A stretch of DNA of 61,667 nt, taken from positions 1 to 61,667 of the forward strand of contig CAMWLC010000010.1 in assembly GCA_947174995.1 (NCBI GenBank), read 5' to 3'. The translations under genes and the position numbers were made by a program. Below are positions 18,625 through 27,997 of this stretch, piece by piece. Source of the DNA: an uncultured Porphyromonadaceae bacterium (lineage in GTDB: Bacteria > Bacteroidota > Bacteroidia > Bacteroidales > Muribaculaceae). The notes below the pieces were generated by a model, which saw only the letters and a list, made by a program, of their open reading frames with translations, searched no databases and had not been told where the DNA came from. Positions within the stretch are counted from its first letter, which is position 1. Each line of letters starts with the position of its first letter.

Positions 18625-19299
18625 ATGAGAATCGACATACTGACCGTATTGCCGGAGATGCTTGAGTCTCCGCTCAACTGCTCGATACTGAAGCGGGCCC
18701 GCGACAAGGGGCTGGCCGAGATCGTGGTGCACAATCTGCGCGACTACACCACCAACAAGCACCGCAAGGTGGACGACTACCCCTTCGGCGGAGAGGCCGG
18801 GATGGTGATGCAGATCCAGCCCGTGGACGCCTGCATCTCACGGTTACGCTCGGAGCGCGGCTACGATGAGGTGATCTTCATGACCCCCGACGGCGAGACA
18901 TTCTCGCAGCCCATAGCCAATCAGCTCTCGCTTCTTGAAAACATCATCATACTCTGCGGGCACTACAAGGGTATCGACTACCGCATACGCGAGCACTTCG
19001 TGACCCGCGAGATTTCCATCGGTGACTACGTGCTCACGGGCGGCGAGCTGCCGGCGGCCGTGGTGGCGGATGCGGTGGTAAGGCTCATCCCCGGCGTGCT
19101 GGGCGACGAGCAGTCGGCCCTTTCCGACAGCTTCCAGGACAATCTGCTGGCTCCCCCCGTCTACACGCGTCCGGCAGTATACAACGGGTGGGAAGTGCCC
19201 GAGGTGCTCCTTTCGGGCCACGAGGCCCGCATAGCCCAATGGCGATATGACCAGGCCCTGGAACGCACCCGCCGTCTGCGTCCCGACCTGCTTGAATAG
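18625..19299 (+). CDS. trmD: tRNA (guanine-N1)-methyltransferase TrmD
   Basis: This SPOUT-class enzyme forms m1G37 in tRNA. I start at the ATG at 18625 ([12 protein letters not shown]), the family's usual N-terminus; an in-frame start 30 nt earlier adds an unrelated extension. The 224-aa product has [14 protein letters not shown] near residue 50, the knot residues [12 protein letters not shown] near 110, and [14 protein letters not shown] near 130, all diagnostic. It stands alone between the inverted-repeat element and a long bidirectional terminator. Confidence 0.95.
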   Translation: MRIDILTVLPEMLESPLNCSILKRARDKGLAEIVVHNLRDYTTNKHRKVDDYPFGGEAGMVMQIQPVDACISRLRSERGYDEVIFMTPDGETFSQPIANQLSLLENIIILCGHYKGIDYRIREHFVTREISIGDYVLTGGELPAAVVADAVVRLIPGVLGDEQSALSDSFQDNLLAPPVYTRPAVYNGWEVPEVLLSGHEARIAQWRYDQALERTRRLRPDLLE

Positions 19300-19311
19300 T
19301 CATCATGACTT

Positions 19312-19363
19312 ATAAACTCCGCGCCCCCGGCAGGATATATCCTGCCGGGGGCGCGGAGTTTAT
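19312..19363. terminator. Long GC-rich bidirectional terminator
   Basis: A perfect 52-nt palindrome (26-bp arms) centred on ATATAT, with a GC-rich stem and AT-rich base, lies between the convergent trmD and the ECF sigma gene and suits termination on both strands. Confidence 0.85.
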
Positions 19364-19389
19364 TCCACTACGGCTGAGGGAAACGCTGA

Positions 19390-19896
19390 TCAGCGATAAT
19401 CCTGCAGCATGCCCTGCAGACGCTTGCGGGCAAAGAATATGCGGCTCTTCACGGTGCCGAGCGGAAGACCCATGCTCTCGGCTATCTCGCTATACTTGTA
19501 GCCGGCCACATACATCGTGAAGGGCACCTTGTACTCATCCGAAAAGGACTGGATCGCCTCGGAAATCTCCTTTGCGGCGAAAGAACCCTCCGGAGTGGTC
19601 AGACCCGACTCCTGCGAAAGATTGAGATGATAGAGATCCTCGGTGCTGTCGATCACCGTGGCGCTGCGCACCTGACGACGGTAATTGTTGATGAAGATAT
19701 TGCGCATGATGGTGAACACCCATCCCTTGAAGTTGACATTGTCCACATACTTGGACTCATTGTCAAGCACCTTGAGCGTGGTGTCCTGCACCAGATCCTG
19801 CGCAGCTTCACGACTTGAAGTCAGCTGACATGCAAAACTCATAAGGTTGGCCTGAAGGCCGATAAGTCTCTGCTTGAAGGTAATCGAATTTGCCAT
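19390..19896 (-). CDS. ECF-family RNA polymerase sigma factor
   Basis: The 168-aa protein has the sigma-70 region 2 (AQDLVQDTTLKVL, VNFKGWVFTIMRNIFINNYRR) and region 4 (VAGYKYSEIAESMGLPLGTVKSRIFFARKRL) of extracytoplasmic-function sigma factors. It aligns end to end with the sigma factor at 27998-28504 (shared FKGW..TIMRNIFINNYR and the same C-terminus K/QDYR), so the two are paralogues. No anti-sigma gene flanks it; its neighbours are the convergent trmD and the divergent surface protein gene, with a 449-nt gap upstream. The regulon is unknown. Confidence 0.9.
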   Translation of the reverse strand: MANSITFKQRLIGLQANLMSFACQLTSSREAAQDLVQDTTLKVLDNESKYVDNVNFKGWVFTIMRNIFINNYRRQVRSATVIDSTEDLYHLNLSQESGLTTPEGSFAAKEISEAIQSFSDEYKVPFTMYVAGYKYSEIAESMGLPLGTVKSRIFFARKRLQGMLQDYR

Positions 19897-20155
19897 AGTG
19901 GAAAGGTTTTTTTAATGTTTTTTCGTTGTTGTTATGACCCTATAACGCAGCGAAAACAATTTTTATCCTGTTTGTAATATTTTTTTAATCAATTGACCCT
20001 AAATGTAATAATTCCTTAACAATCGCAACATTTCTGCAACAAAAAGTCATCCCTGACTACACCTTCCCGCACTCCCGGCCCGGCGGGAGCGCACATAATC
20101 TATACCTGACGACGCCTGACAACACATAAATTTGTATAAATTTTTCGGGCCGGAA

Positions 20156-20189
20156 TTTGCGCAAGTTTAAAAAATTTAGTGTACTTTTG
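20156..20189 (+). promoter_or_regulatory. Promoter of the starch-binding-like protein gene
   Basis: The -33 TTTG (20156-20159) and -7 TACTTTTG (20182-20189) are 22 nt apart. The transcript would start near 20196. Confidence 0.6.
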
Positions 20190-20195
20190 CATCCG

Positions 20196-20345
20196 AAACG
20201 CGGCTTACGCCCTTTTTCAGGGATTCCTTACCCCGAACCTGCTTCATCGAATTTAATCCAATTAGACCGAAGACGCGTGCGGTGAAACAAGGGACCCGTT
20301 GGCTTGTAAGATACAACTAATCAACCATAATATCAACCAATCAAA
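20196..20345 (+). promoter_or_regulatory. Long (about 150-nt) untranslated leader
   Basis: This is the region between the predicted transcript start and the ATG at 20346. It contains a CCCT-TTTTC-AGGG hairpin near its 5' half and no small ORF I would defend. It is not a riboswitch class I recognise. The rest of the gap, 19897-20155, is AT-rich and shows no gene. Confidence 0.35.
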
Positions 20346-22958
20346 ATGAAGCGTTCATTACTTTTATGTATGTTGGCAGCAGTCGGCACGATGGCCGGCT
20401 ATGCCAAGACGGTTTATTTCGAAAGACCTTCGGGAGTAACCCAGTCTACGACAATAAACAAATACGCCTGGACCGGAGAAAACAAATTCTATGGCGACTG
20501 GCCCGGTCAGGCGATCTCCGGCAGCACCTCCACAATCGACGGCAAGATCTACCTCGTGGAGGAGATTGCTGATGAGGCAGAAAACCTGATCTTCAACTGG
20601 GAGGGCAGCGGTCAGACCTCTGACCTTAAAGTTGTAGATAACGGAGTCTATAACATAACCGGCCTTATCGGAACAGTCGTAAACGGTCATTTCCAGACCT
20701 ATGAAAGCCCGAAGATCCGTTACTACTTCGAGAATACCGACAACTGGGATAAGGTATACATCCATACATGGAATCCCAGTGCCTGGGGTTTAGGGTGGCC
20801 CGGCAAGGAACTCACGGACACCGAGGAGTTGCTCAACGGTAAGACCTACTACTATGCAGAGGTACCTGAAGACACCCCCCTCAAGAACATGATCTTCAAC
20901 AACAACAACGGTTCTCAGACCGGGGATATCGTGGGAAGCAATGTGGTGCCTTTCGGCATTTATAATCCGTCCGGATACACCGGCATGACCAAGGATGACA
21001 TCACGGCCCCCTTCGAAGGCACACAGCTCTACTTCCTCAACGACCTCAACTGGAAAACCGTATACGCATACGCATGGAGCGGTGACGGCGATAATGTTAC
21101 GCACTACAACGGCGCATGGCCCGGAAATCCCATAGCCACAACCGAGACCGTTGACGGCAATGAGGTGCTCGTGGCTAATTTCCCCGGCGCCGAGAATATC
21201 ATCTTCTCCTGCTTCGACGAAACCCACAACCATTCCGAGGCATACGACTGGGAGAAGACCCGCGACCTCGTGTATGAACCCGGCATGATATATCGTGCCT
21301 CCATCACTGTCATCGACAACAAACCCGAGAAACTCTACGTGATAGGCGGAGGAACCGGATGGAACATCAACTCCGAGGATGTGGTCCTGACACCCGATGC
21401 CGACGACAGCTACATCTACACCGGCGATGTCAAGGTTTCCGGCGAGGAGTTCCGCATCTACACGAATCATGACGGCGACTGGGATACCGGTTCCTACGGC
21501 AGCGGCGCTCCTGAAAATCAATACAGAGACATAACGTTCACCAAAGGCCTTTATTCCGGTAAGGCTGAGAAGGGAAACAAGGGTAACTGGAAACTGCCTA
21601 TGGGCTACAAAGACAAGATCGTGAAGTTTACCTTCAACTATATTGACGGCACCTTCACAATCTTCGATCCCTCCGTCATCTCGGTCAAGGAGCTTCTCCA
21701 CGGCGAGGCCCCCGTGGCTCCCGCCGAGGGCGATTATGAGGACAAACAGGCCTTCGTAGAAGCCGGTGACAATGACGGACTCGCCACAATCTCCATCGTG
21801 CTTGAGGCCGGCGTGCACATCAACCGTGCCTGCGCGGAGCCCGCCATCCTCTATAACGACGGCAAAAAGGTATTCGAGGTTTCCGCTATGGCAGATCCCA
21901 AGGAAATCATGGCTGACAAGCACATCGGCGTGCGCTGCATCAGCGGCAACAGCTTCGACGGCGGCACCGACGAACCCAGCACCTTCCAGGTGGTGTTCTC
22001 CCTTGAGGATGAGGATGTCCTCGTGTTCAAGGGTGAGAATGAGCTCCGTTTCCCCGACGGCTTCTTCATGCTCGGAGGTGAGCGCGAAATCAAGAGCGTG
22101 ACCGTAGACGACGAGGTGGTGGAATATGAAAGCTGGACCGGCGGCACATCCGTCAAGGGTGGTTCCTTCGTATGGAACGTAAAGAATGCCGATCGTCCTG
22201 CCGTAACCCCCATCACCCACAACGAGGGTGTGGAGGACGCCGTAAAGGTCGAGACCTCCGGTGGCCTCTCTGTGGAAATCAAGAAATATGGTGAGCACCA
22301 GCACTTCGCCCACTTCACCGTAAGCGAAGTGTATGGCGACAACGAACTCAACCGCACACTCGCACGTGGAGCCTCCTCGCTGAGCCTCCTCAACACGAAT
22401 CCCGGCACTCTCCACAAGGTGACCTACCACTTCCATGCCGACAACTCCGAGGAGACCGTTGACAAGTCCAATTGGGTGCGCGACCACAACGGACAGGTGT
22501 GCGAGAACACTCTGTACGCACTCACCCAGCCCACCGGCATCGTCTGCGACCTTGGCAAGAACACCCTCAGCATGATGGCCGGCAAGGGCACCGTGATCCT
22601 CTACACTCTCGACGGCAGCGAGCCTGACGTGAATCTCCTGCAGGGCATCGCCACGCAGTCCGAGAACAGCACTTACGTCTACAAAGTGGAGGACAACAAT
22701 CCCGTCATTGACCTCTCGGAAAACGATATGCCCGAGAATCCCGAAGTGAAGGTGGTGGCTGCCGCCGCCAATCCCGAGACCGGCGAATACGTGGTCAATC
22801 CCGTTTATCAGGACATCCAGACATCAGTATCCTCCATCGAGGCTGCTGAGGGCGAGGCCGTTTACTTCAACCTCCAGGGCGTCCGCGTGGATAACCCCGC
22901 CGATGGCGTCTACATCCGCGTAGCCGGCGGCAAGGCCATGAAGGTGACTGTAAAGTAA
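20346..22958 (+). CDS. Secreted multi-domain starch-binding-like protein
   Basis: The 870-aa product has a signal peptide (MKRSLLLCMLAAVGTMAGYA), then three successive aromatic-rich modules at about residues 20-125, 125-220 and 225-325. Each repeats a W..VY.(Y/H).W.....WPG pattern (VYIHTWNPSAWGLGWPGK; VYAYAWSGDGDN), typical of CBM26-like starch-binding modules. Residues ~325-440 (LYVIGGGTGWN) resemble a SusE/SusF-type domain. A chitobiase-like strand TVILYTLDGSEPD lies near 750, and the last ~32 residues (VYFNLQGVRVDNP... GVYIRVAGGKAMKV) form a T9SS-like tail. It probably binds alpha-glucans at the cell surface; no catalytic domain is visible. It is not in a sus operon here. Confidence 0.82.
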   Translation: MKRSLLLCMLAAVGTMAGYAKTVYFERPSGVTQSTTINKYAWTGENKFYGDWPGQAISGSTSTIDGKIYLVEEIADEAENLIFNWEGSGQTSDLKVVDNGVYNITGLIGTVVNGHFQTYESPKIRYYFENTDNWDKVYIHTWNPSAWGLGWPGKELTDTEELLNGKTYYYAEVPEDTPLKNMIFNNNNGSQTGDIVGSNVVPFGIYNPSGYTGMTKDDITAPFEGTQLYFLNDLNWKTVYAYAWSGDGDNVTHYNGAWPGNPIATTETVDGNEVLVANFPGAENIIFSCFDETHNHSEAYDWEKTRDLVYEPGMIYRASITVIDNKPEKLYVIGGGTGWNINSEDVVLTPDADDSYIYTGDVKVSGEEFRIYTNHDGDWDTGSYGSGAPENQYRDITFTKGLYSGKAEKGNKGNWKLPMGYKDKIVKFTFNYIDGTFTIFDPSVISVKELLHGEAPVAPAEGDYEDKQAFVEAGDNDGLATISIVLEAGVHINRACAEPAILYNDGKKVFEVSAMADPKEIMADKHIGVRCISGNSFDGGTDEPSTFQVVFSLEDEDVLVFKGENELRFPDGFFMLGGEREIKSVTVDDEVVEYESWTGGTSVKGGSFVWNVKNADRPAVTPITHNEGVEDAVKVETSGGLSVEIKKYGEHQHFAHFTVSEVYGDNELNRTLARGASSLSLLNTNPGTLHKVTYHFHADNSEETVDKSNWVRDHNGQVCENTLYALTQPTGIVCDLGKNTLSMMAGKGTVILYTLDGSEPDVNLLQGIATQSENSTYVYKVEDNNPVIDLSENDMPENPEVKVVAAAANPETGEYVVNPVYQDIQTSVSSIEAAEGEAVYFNLQGVRVDNPADGVYIRVAGGKAMKVTVK

Positions 22959-22975
22959 TCCCCTGACAATACTGC

Positions 22976-23018
22976 AAAAAACGGGATGCAGATGGGTTTC
23001 CATCCGCATCCCGTTTTT
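22976..23018 (+). terminator. Rho-independent terminator
   Basis: Stem ACGGGATGC (22981-22989) with GCATCCCGT, extended inward by GATGG/CCATC, is followed by a run of nine or ten T. Confidence 0.9.
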
Positions 23019-23045
23019 TTTTGCGGCATTTCTACACCGCAATTA

Positions 23046-23075
23046 TTGATAATTGCGGCGAATTTGTTAATTTTG
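23046..23075 (+). promoter_or_regulatory. Promoter of the FtsB-coaX-lptC-CorC cluster
   Basis: TTG (23046-23048) and TAATTTTG (23068-23075) are 19 nt apart. The transcript start would be near 23082, which rules out an upstream ORF start at 23021 and supports the ATG at 23096. Confidence 0.65.
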
Positions 23076-23095
23076 TGGTCTTAAGTAGTGCCGGA

Positions 23096-23407
23096 ATGTC
23101 GAAAACAGCCAAGAAAGCCAGTTTCTGGGTGCGCCGCCGCTCCCATATCCCTCTCCTGCTGGTGGGGGGCCTCGTCGTGGCCCTGCTCTTCTTCAACGAG
23201 GATGCCTCGGTGTCGCTCAATATGGAGTATGAGCACCGCATCAACTCCCTCAAGCGCGAGATCAAGGAGTGCCGCGATTCGGCCGCATATTACCGCCTGC
23301 ACCGCGAGGCTATAGAATCCGGCGGCAGCGACCTGGAATACATAGCCCGCGAACAATACCGGATGCAACGCCCCACGGAAGATGTATTCCTGCTGTCCGA
23401 CAACTGA
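23096..23407 (+). CDS. FtsB/DivIC-like septum formation initiator family protein
   Basis: The 103-aa product, starting at the ATG just after the promoter, has a short basic cytoplasmic N-terminus, one transmembrane helix (IPLLLVGGLVVALLFF, about residues 22-37) and a periplasmic heptad-rich segment (MEYEHRINSLKREIKECRD...), then YIAREQYRMQRPTEDVF. This is the usual layout of FtsB/DivIC divisome proteins. It heads a cluster with coaX, an outer-membrane protein, lptC and a CorC-like protein. Confidence 0.8.
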   Translation: MSKTAKKASFWVRRRSHIPLLLVGGLVVALLFFNEDASVSLNMEYEHRINSLKREIKECRDSAAYYRLHREAIESGGSDLEYIAREQYRMQRPTEDVFLLSDN

Positions 23408-23434
23408 CACCCCCCTCTCCCAAACATCCAAGTC

Positions 23435-23902
23435 ATGAAAAAAAGACGTTCAGCCCAACCCGCCACACTCACCCCCGAAGAGTCAGCCCGGCGTGAGAGC
23501 AGACTAAAGAAAATAGAAAATACTGCCACATTCGGCCTGCTGCTCGTGTGTGTCGGCATGGCCGCTCCTCTATTCAACCTCATGAATGTTCCCTCTCCCA
23601 TCTTCATGTGGATATTCGCCGCAGGAGCCCTCATATTCACCGTGGCCCGCCTCTGCAATGTGGCGGACCCTGCCGACACGCTGCGTATCCGCCGTCTGCG
23701 CCGGCTCGAGTTCTGGGCCGGTATGGCCTTCTGCATAGCCTCCGGCCTCTGGTTTTACAACTATCAGCGTCTCGGCTCCTTCGGCGGTTCCCTCGCCGTG
23801 ATACGCCCCACGGTGGTGTTTGTCATCGCCGGAGCGGCAATCCAGGTCATCGCGGCGTGGCTCATACATTCCGCCCGAAACAAACAGTCCTCCCAGTCAT
23901 GA
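23435..23902 (+). CDS. Small four-helix membrane protein of unknown function
   Basis: The 155-aa product has a charged N-terminus (KKRRSAQPATLTPEESARRESRL, quoted only as a basic region) and four predicted membrane segments at about residues 32-50, 56-72, 92-107 and 122-144. I do not recognise a family. It starts 27 nt after the FtsB-like gene, and its stop overlaps the coaX start (ATGA), so it belongs to the same operon and probably has an inner-membrane role. Confidence 0.75.
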   Translation: MKKRRSAQPATLTPEESARRESRLKKIENTATFGLLLVCVGMAAPLFNLMNVPSPIFMWIFAAGALIFTVARLCNVADPADTLRIRRLRRLEFWAGMAFCIASGLWFYNYQRLGSFGGSLAVIRPTVVFVIAGAAIQVIAAWLIHSARNKQSSQS

Positions 23903-24738
23903 ACGCCATCCGCCCGAATCACGGCTCCCGGATTTCCCCGGAACGCGACACGTCGACGGTGCTCACCGTGGACCAGGGCAACACGGCCATTAAGCTCGAC
24001 CTGTGGCAGGGCGCCCCGGAAGAGGAATGGACCCATGTCGACCATCTCGCCATCTCTCCGGACGAGACGGACGCCATACTCGCATGGATCGAGGCCCACG
24101 CCCCGCAGGGGGGTATATACTGCTCGGTGGGCCGCATGGACGTGCGACTCATAGAGACTCTCAGGTGTCTGCTCGGCGACCGTCTGTTAGTGCTCACCCA
24201 CTCGGTGCCCCTCCCCATCGGAGTGCGCTACGACACCCCCTCCACCCTGGGAGCCGACCGCGTGGCGGCGGCTTGCGGTGCGCACGCCCTGCTCCCCGGG
24301 CGCGACTGCGTCATAGCCGACGCCGGCACCGCCCTCACCGTCGACCGCCTCACTGCCGACGGTTTCTTCGCCGGCGGAACCATCTCCCCCGGACTCTCCC
24401 TGCGCCTGCGCTCCCTCCACGACCACACCTCCCGCCTCCCCCTCCTCTCCACGGCCGACATCGATCCGGCCGACATTCCCGCCCTGGGCTACGACACGCG
24501 CACCTCCATACTCTCCGGTGCGATCAGGGGCGCGGCAGCCGAGATAGCCCTCGCCCTTCCCCGCGGAGAGGCCCCGCTGCTTATCCTCACCGGAGGAGAC
24601 GCCCCGCTGCTCGCCCCCATCGTGCGCTCACTCCTCCCCGACTCCGCGACAATGCTTGCACTCCCGCGGCTCATGAGCCGCGGGCTCCTCTCCATATACT
24701 TCCACAATGAAGCTAACCCCAACGATGACAACCCATAA
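23899..24738 (+). CDS. coaX: Type III pantothenate kinase
   Basis: This enzyme catalyses the first step of coenzyme A synthesis. The ATG at 23899 overlaps the preceding stop by 4 nt; the frame is open further upstream but only as a shadow. The 279-aa product has the ASKHA motifs LTVDQGNTAIKLDLW near residue 22 and IADAGTALTVDRL near 135, plus TPSTLGADRVAAACGAH, diagnostic for CoaX. The 3' end overlaps the next gene by up to 32 nt. Confidence 0.92.
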   Translation: MNAIRPNHGSRISPERDTSTVLTVDQGNTAIKLDLWQGAPEEEWTHVDHLAISPDETDAILAWIEAHAPQGGIYCSVGRMDVRLIETLRCLLGDRLLVLTHSVPLPIGVRYDTPSTLGADRVAAACGAHALLPGRDCVIADAGTALTVDRLTADGFFAGGTISPGLSLRLRSLHDHTSRLPLLSTADIDPADIPALGYDTRTSILSGAIRGAAAEIALALPRGEAPLLILTGGDAPLLAPIVRSLLPDSATMLALPRLMSRGLLSIYFHNEANPNDDNP

Positions 24739-25993
24739 CAGAATCATCCTCCTCCTCGCCATCCTGCTGGGCGCGACCTTCGGCTCGCACGCCCAGAACG
24801 TCACCACACCCTACTCCATGTATGGCTACGGCATCCTCGGAGACCGTGCTACCTCCATGCAGACCCAGATGGGGGGCGTGGGATACGCCATGCGCTCCGG
24901 CCGGCAGATAAACGTGATGAACCCCGCCTCATACGCCGCCATAGACTCCCTCACGTTTCTCTTCGACATGGGGGCCGACCTCTCCCTGCTCTGGAGCCGC
25001 GAGGGGGACGCACGGCAGCACTCCACAGGAGGAGGCCTGCAATACGTCACCATGCAGTTTCCCCTCTCGAAGCATTTCGGAGGCTCGATAGGTATGGTGC
25101 CCTACTCCTCCGTGGGATACGCCTTCGGCAGCGATGTAACCCACGGCGCCCTTGAAAACCAGGGTTCGGGAGGCATCAACGAGGCATACCTCGGCGTGGC
25201 GGCGCAATATTTCGGCGCCTCCCTGGGAGTCAACGTCTCATACCGCTTCGGCAACATCATCAACGACTTCTACGCCACCCCCTCCACCCAGGGCCAGACC
25301 CTCACGGAACACGTGATGCAGATACGCGACTGGGACATCGTGATAGGAGCGCAATACTCATTTCCCGTCTCCCGTTTCGACCGTATGACCCTCGGCCTGA
25401 CCTATTCACCCAAGAAGTCCATGCACGGCGACACATGGGTCACCATCCAGGAGCTCCAGGCCACATCCGTGCCCGACACCGTGGGTAGCATGGGGATCGG
25501 AGGCCATTACTACTCCCCCAACACCGTCGGAGCCGGTGTGAGCTACACACACGAGCGTGCCTCGCGCCTCACCGTCGAGGCCGACCTGACCTGGCAGCAG
25601 TGGTCAAAGGCCAAATACTCCGCCATCCCCGACAGCCGCGACCCGCGTCTCGAGGCCTTCCGCGGCATGGAGTTCGCCGACCGTCTGCGCTATGCCCTCG
25701 GAGCGGAGTATGTGCCGCGCGTGCGCGGCTCCTATTTCCAGCGCATGGCTTTCCGCATGGGAGCCTCCTATACCGACGACTATCTACGCATCCAAGGCAA
25801 CCGCATGAGGGAGTTCGGCATCTCCTGCGGCCTGGGATTCCACACCATCCAGGACAAAACGATGATCAACCTCGGATTTGAATGGAAAAACCGGCGCTGC
25901 CATCCCGAGGCCATGCTGACCGAAAACTACTTCAACATAACGCTCGGCATCAACTTTAACGAGGTGTGGTTCTGGAAACGCAAAATCAAATAA
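24707..25993 (+). CDS. Outer-membrane beta-barrel protein, function unknown
   Basis: A 428-aa protein with signal peptide (cleavage near SHAQN) followed by TTPYSMYGYGILGD and about fourteen alternating amphipathic strands, ending FNEVWFWKRKIK with an aromatic-rich final strand typical of outer-membrane barrels. It looks like the uncharacterised OMP that often sits between coaX and lptC in Bacteroidales. Start choice is uncertain: the ATG at 24707 overlaps coaX by 32 nt, and an in-frame ATG at 24725 would overlap by 14 nt. The stop overlaps the lptC start by one base. Confidence 0.8.
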   Translation: MKLTPTMTTHNRIILLLAILLGATFGSHAQNVTTPYSMYGYGILGDRATSMQTQMGGVGYAMRSGRQINVMNPASYAAIDSLTFLFDMGADLSLLWSREGDARQHSTGGGLQYVTMQFPLSKHFGGSIGMVPYSSVGYAFGSDVTHGALENQGSGGINEAYLGVAAQYFGASLGVNVSYRFGNIINDFYATPSTQGQTLTEHVMQIRDWDIVIGAQYSFPVSRFDRMTLGLTYSPKKSMHGDTWVTIQELQATSVPDTVGSMGIGGHYYSPNTVGAGVSYTHERASRLTVEADLTWQQWSKAKYSAIPDSRDPRLEAFRGMEFADRLRYALGAEYVPRVRGSYFQRMAFRMGASYTDDYLRIQGNRMREFGISCGLGFHTIQDKTMINLGFEWKNRRCHPEAMLTENYFNITLGINFNEVWFWKRKIK

Positions 25994-26589
25994 TGTCTCC
26001 ACTTGGCATGAGGCTGCGCCACACCCTGCATTTGGTACCCCTCCTGTCGGTGCTGCTCCTCGCGGCGGTCTCCTGCCGCGAGGATGACCGTATCGCCACG
26101 GCACGCTCCATCCATCCGCGCGGCATGCCCACCATGACCACCCGCAACGTCTCCACCCTCATCTCCGACTCCGGCATAACGCAATACCGCGTGGTCTCCC
26201 CACTCTGGAAGGTGTATGACGAGGCCGACACCCCGAAATGGGTGTTTCCCAAGGGAATCTTCCTCCAGAAATACGACCCCGCCTTCCGCGTCATAGCCAC
26301 CGTGGCCGCCGACTCTGCCACATATCTCTCCAAGGCGAAGATATGGCGGCTGGACGGTCATGTGGAAATCCGCAGGATACCCAAGGATATCTTCATGTCC
26401 GAGCGCTTCTTCTGGGACACACGACAGCACCGCATGTACAGCGACACCTTCATCCACATCGAGACGGCCACGCACGTGCTCGAGGGGGTGGGCTTTGAAT
26501 CAAACGAACACCTCACCGACTACCGCATCCTCCGGCCGCAGGGCATCTTCCCCGTAGACCGCGACGCACTCAAGAATCCGGAACCATGA
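25993..26589 (+). CDS. lptC: LPS export protein LptC
   Basis: The ATG at 25993 (TAATG overlap with the previous stop) gives 198 aa. The N-terminus is a lipoprotein-like signal (LLSVLLLAAVSCRED), followed by beta-strand repeats typical of the OstA/LptC fold: VSTLISDSGITQYRVVSPLWKVYDE and KAKIWRLDGHVEI. LptC bridges the inner-membrane LPS transporter to the periplasmic LptA bridge. It overlaps the next gene by 4 nt. Confidence 0.85.
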   Translation: MSPLGMRLRHTLHLVPLLSVLLLAAVSCREDDRIATARSIHPRGMPTMTTRNVSTLISDSGITQYRVVSPLWKVYDEADTPKWVFPKGIFLQKYDPAFRVIATVAADSATYLSKAKIWRLDGHVEIRRIPKDIFMSERFFWDTRQHRMYSDTFIHIETATHVLEGVGFESNEHLTDYRILRPQGIFPVDRDALKNPEP

Positions 26590-27848
26590 CCCTCATCACA
26601 GCCATCATCATCACAGCCATCGCCATACTCCTCTCGGCCCTCTTCTCAGGCTCGGAGATAGCCTTCGTGCAGTCAAGCAAGGTGCGCATGGAGATCGACG
26701 CCGCCCGCGGCGGCCTCACCGACCGCATCCTGCGCCGCTTCTCGCGCAAGGAGGATATGTTCATATCCACACTCCTGGTGGGCAACAACGTGGTGCTCGT
26801 CATCTACGGCATCACATTCTCCATCATCATCAATCCCCTCCTCGAGCGCTGGCTCCCAGGCGAGGCACTCGTGCTCATCTGCAACACCGTCCTCTCCACA
26901 GCCATAATCCTGCTGGCCGGAGAGTTTCTCCCCAAGACTGCCTTCCGCATAAACCCCAACTTCATGATGCGCCTCATGGCCCTCCCTCTCTTCCTGATAT
27001 ACATAGTGCTCTACCCTGTGTCGAAATTCATCTCTTGGATCTCCAAGGGACTGATGCGCCTCTTCGGACTCTCAGGGGGCGAGGACGTCCACACCCTCAT
27101 CACCATGGAGCAGCTCGACGACTATCTGGAGGAGACCATCTCCACCTCACATGACCGCAAGGAGGTGGAAAACGAAGTCAAGATATTCCACAACGCCATA
27201 GACTTCCGCGACACCCAGATAGGCGACTGCATGAAGCCGCGCAACGAGATCGTGGCCGTGGAAATCGACTCCACCACACGCCAGGAACTCATCAGCAAGT
27301 TCATCGCCACGGGACTGTCGAAGATAGTGGTCTTCCGGGGCGACATCGACGATGTGGCCGGATACATACACGTAGCCGAGCTATTCAATCCCGAGGGTGA
27401 CTGGCGCGACCGCATCAAGCCCGTGATATTCACGCCCGAGACAATGCTGGCAGACAAGATGATGTCGCGTATGCTCGGCGAGAAGCGTTCCCTGGCCATC
27501 GTCATAGACGAATTCGGAGGCACGGCCGGACTCGTCACGCTGGAAGACCTGGTGGAAGAGATATTCGGCGAAATAGAGGACGAGCACGACCGCTCCCGCT
27601 CCCTTGTGAAGCAGGTGGCCGACAACGTGTATGAGATAGCCGGACGCGCCGAGATAGAGAGCCTCAACGAAGAATATGGCCTTGACATCCGCGAATCCGA
27701 CGATTACCACACCCTGGCGGGCTTCATAATCGACCATCTGGGGGCCCTCCCCTCCGACGGAGAGACATTCGAATACGGCCCCCTGCGCTTCACTGTCCTC
27801 AGGATGTCAGCCACACGCATAGAGTTGGTGCGCGTCGAGAAAGTCTGA
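26586..27848 (+). CDS. CNNM/CorC (hemolysin) family membrane protein with CBS pair
   Basis: The 420-aa product has an N-terminal DUF21/CNNM membrane domain (helices at about residues 1-24, 60-80, 92-112 and 128-150), including LLSALFSGSEIAF and LLAGEFLPKTAFR, then two CBS domains (MKPRNEIVAVE... and IVIDEFGGTAGLVTLEDLVEEI) and a C-terminal CorC_HlyC domain. Family members handle Mg2+/Co2+ efflux; in gliding Bacteroidota the related GldE has been tied to gliding. Its specific role here is unknown. It ends the cluster that starts at the FtsB-like gene. Confidence 0.9.
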   Translation: MTLITAIIITAIAILLSALFSGSEIAFVQSSKVRMEIDAARGGLTDRILRRFSRKEDMFISTLLVGNNVVLVIYGITFSIIINPLLERWLPGEALVLICNTVLSTAIILLAGEFLPKTAFRINPNFMMRLMALPLFLIYIVLYPVSKFISWISKGLMRLFGLSGGEDVHTLITMEQLDDYLEETISTSHDRKEVENEVKIFHNAIDFRDTQIGDCMKPRNEIVAVEIDSTTRQELISKFIATGLSKIVVFRGDIDDVAGYIHVAELFNPEGDWRDRIKPVIFTPETMLADKMMSRMLGEKRSLAIVIDEFGGTAGLVTLEDLVEEIFGEIEDEHDRSRSLVKQVADNVYEIAGRAEIESLNEEYGLDIRESDDYHTLAGFIIDHLGALPSDGETFEYGPLRFTVLRMSATRIELVRVEKV

Positions 27849-27903
27849 CACACATACTCCGACGCCGGCAAAAAGCCGGAGTAACAATTTTCCGGGTCAA
27901 AAG

Positions 27904-27936
27904 TTGCGGAGAAATCAAAAAAAATGTTTATCTTTG
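27904..27936 (+). promoter_or_regulatory. Promoter of the second ECF sigma gene
   Basis: The -7 element TATCTTTG (27929-27936) is a perfect match. A TTG lies at 27904-27906 with 22-nt spacing, slightly long. Confidence 0.55.
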
Positions 27937-27997
27937 TGTCGCAAAACTCAATTCAAACTCTCTCATGACCCTCATCTCTCCGCAAACCATAGACTTA

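Noticed and set aside
20790-22487. A 565-codon - strand open frame opposite the starch-binding-like protein gene
   Set aside because: No start context or domain; the + strand has a signal peptide, repeated modules and a sorting tail.
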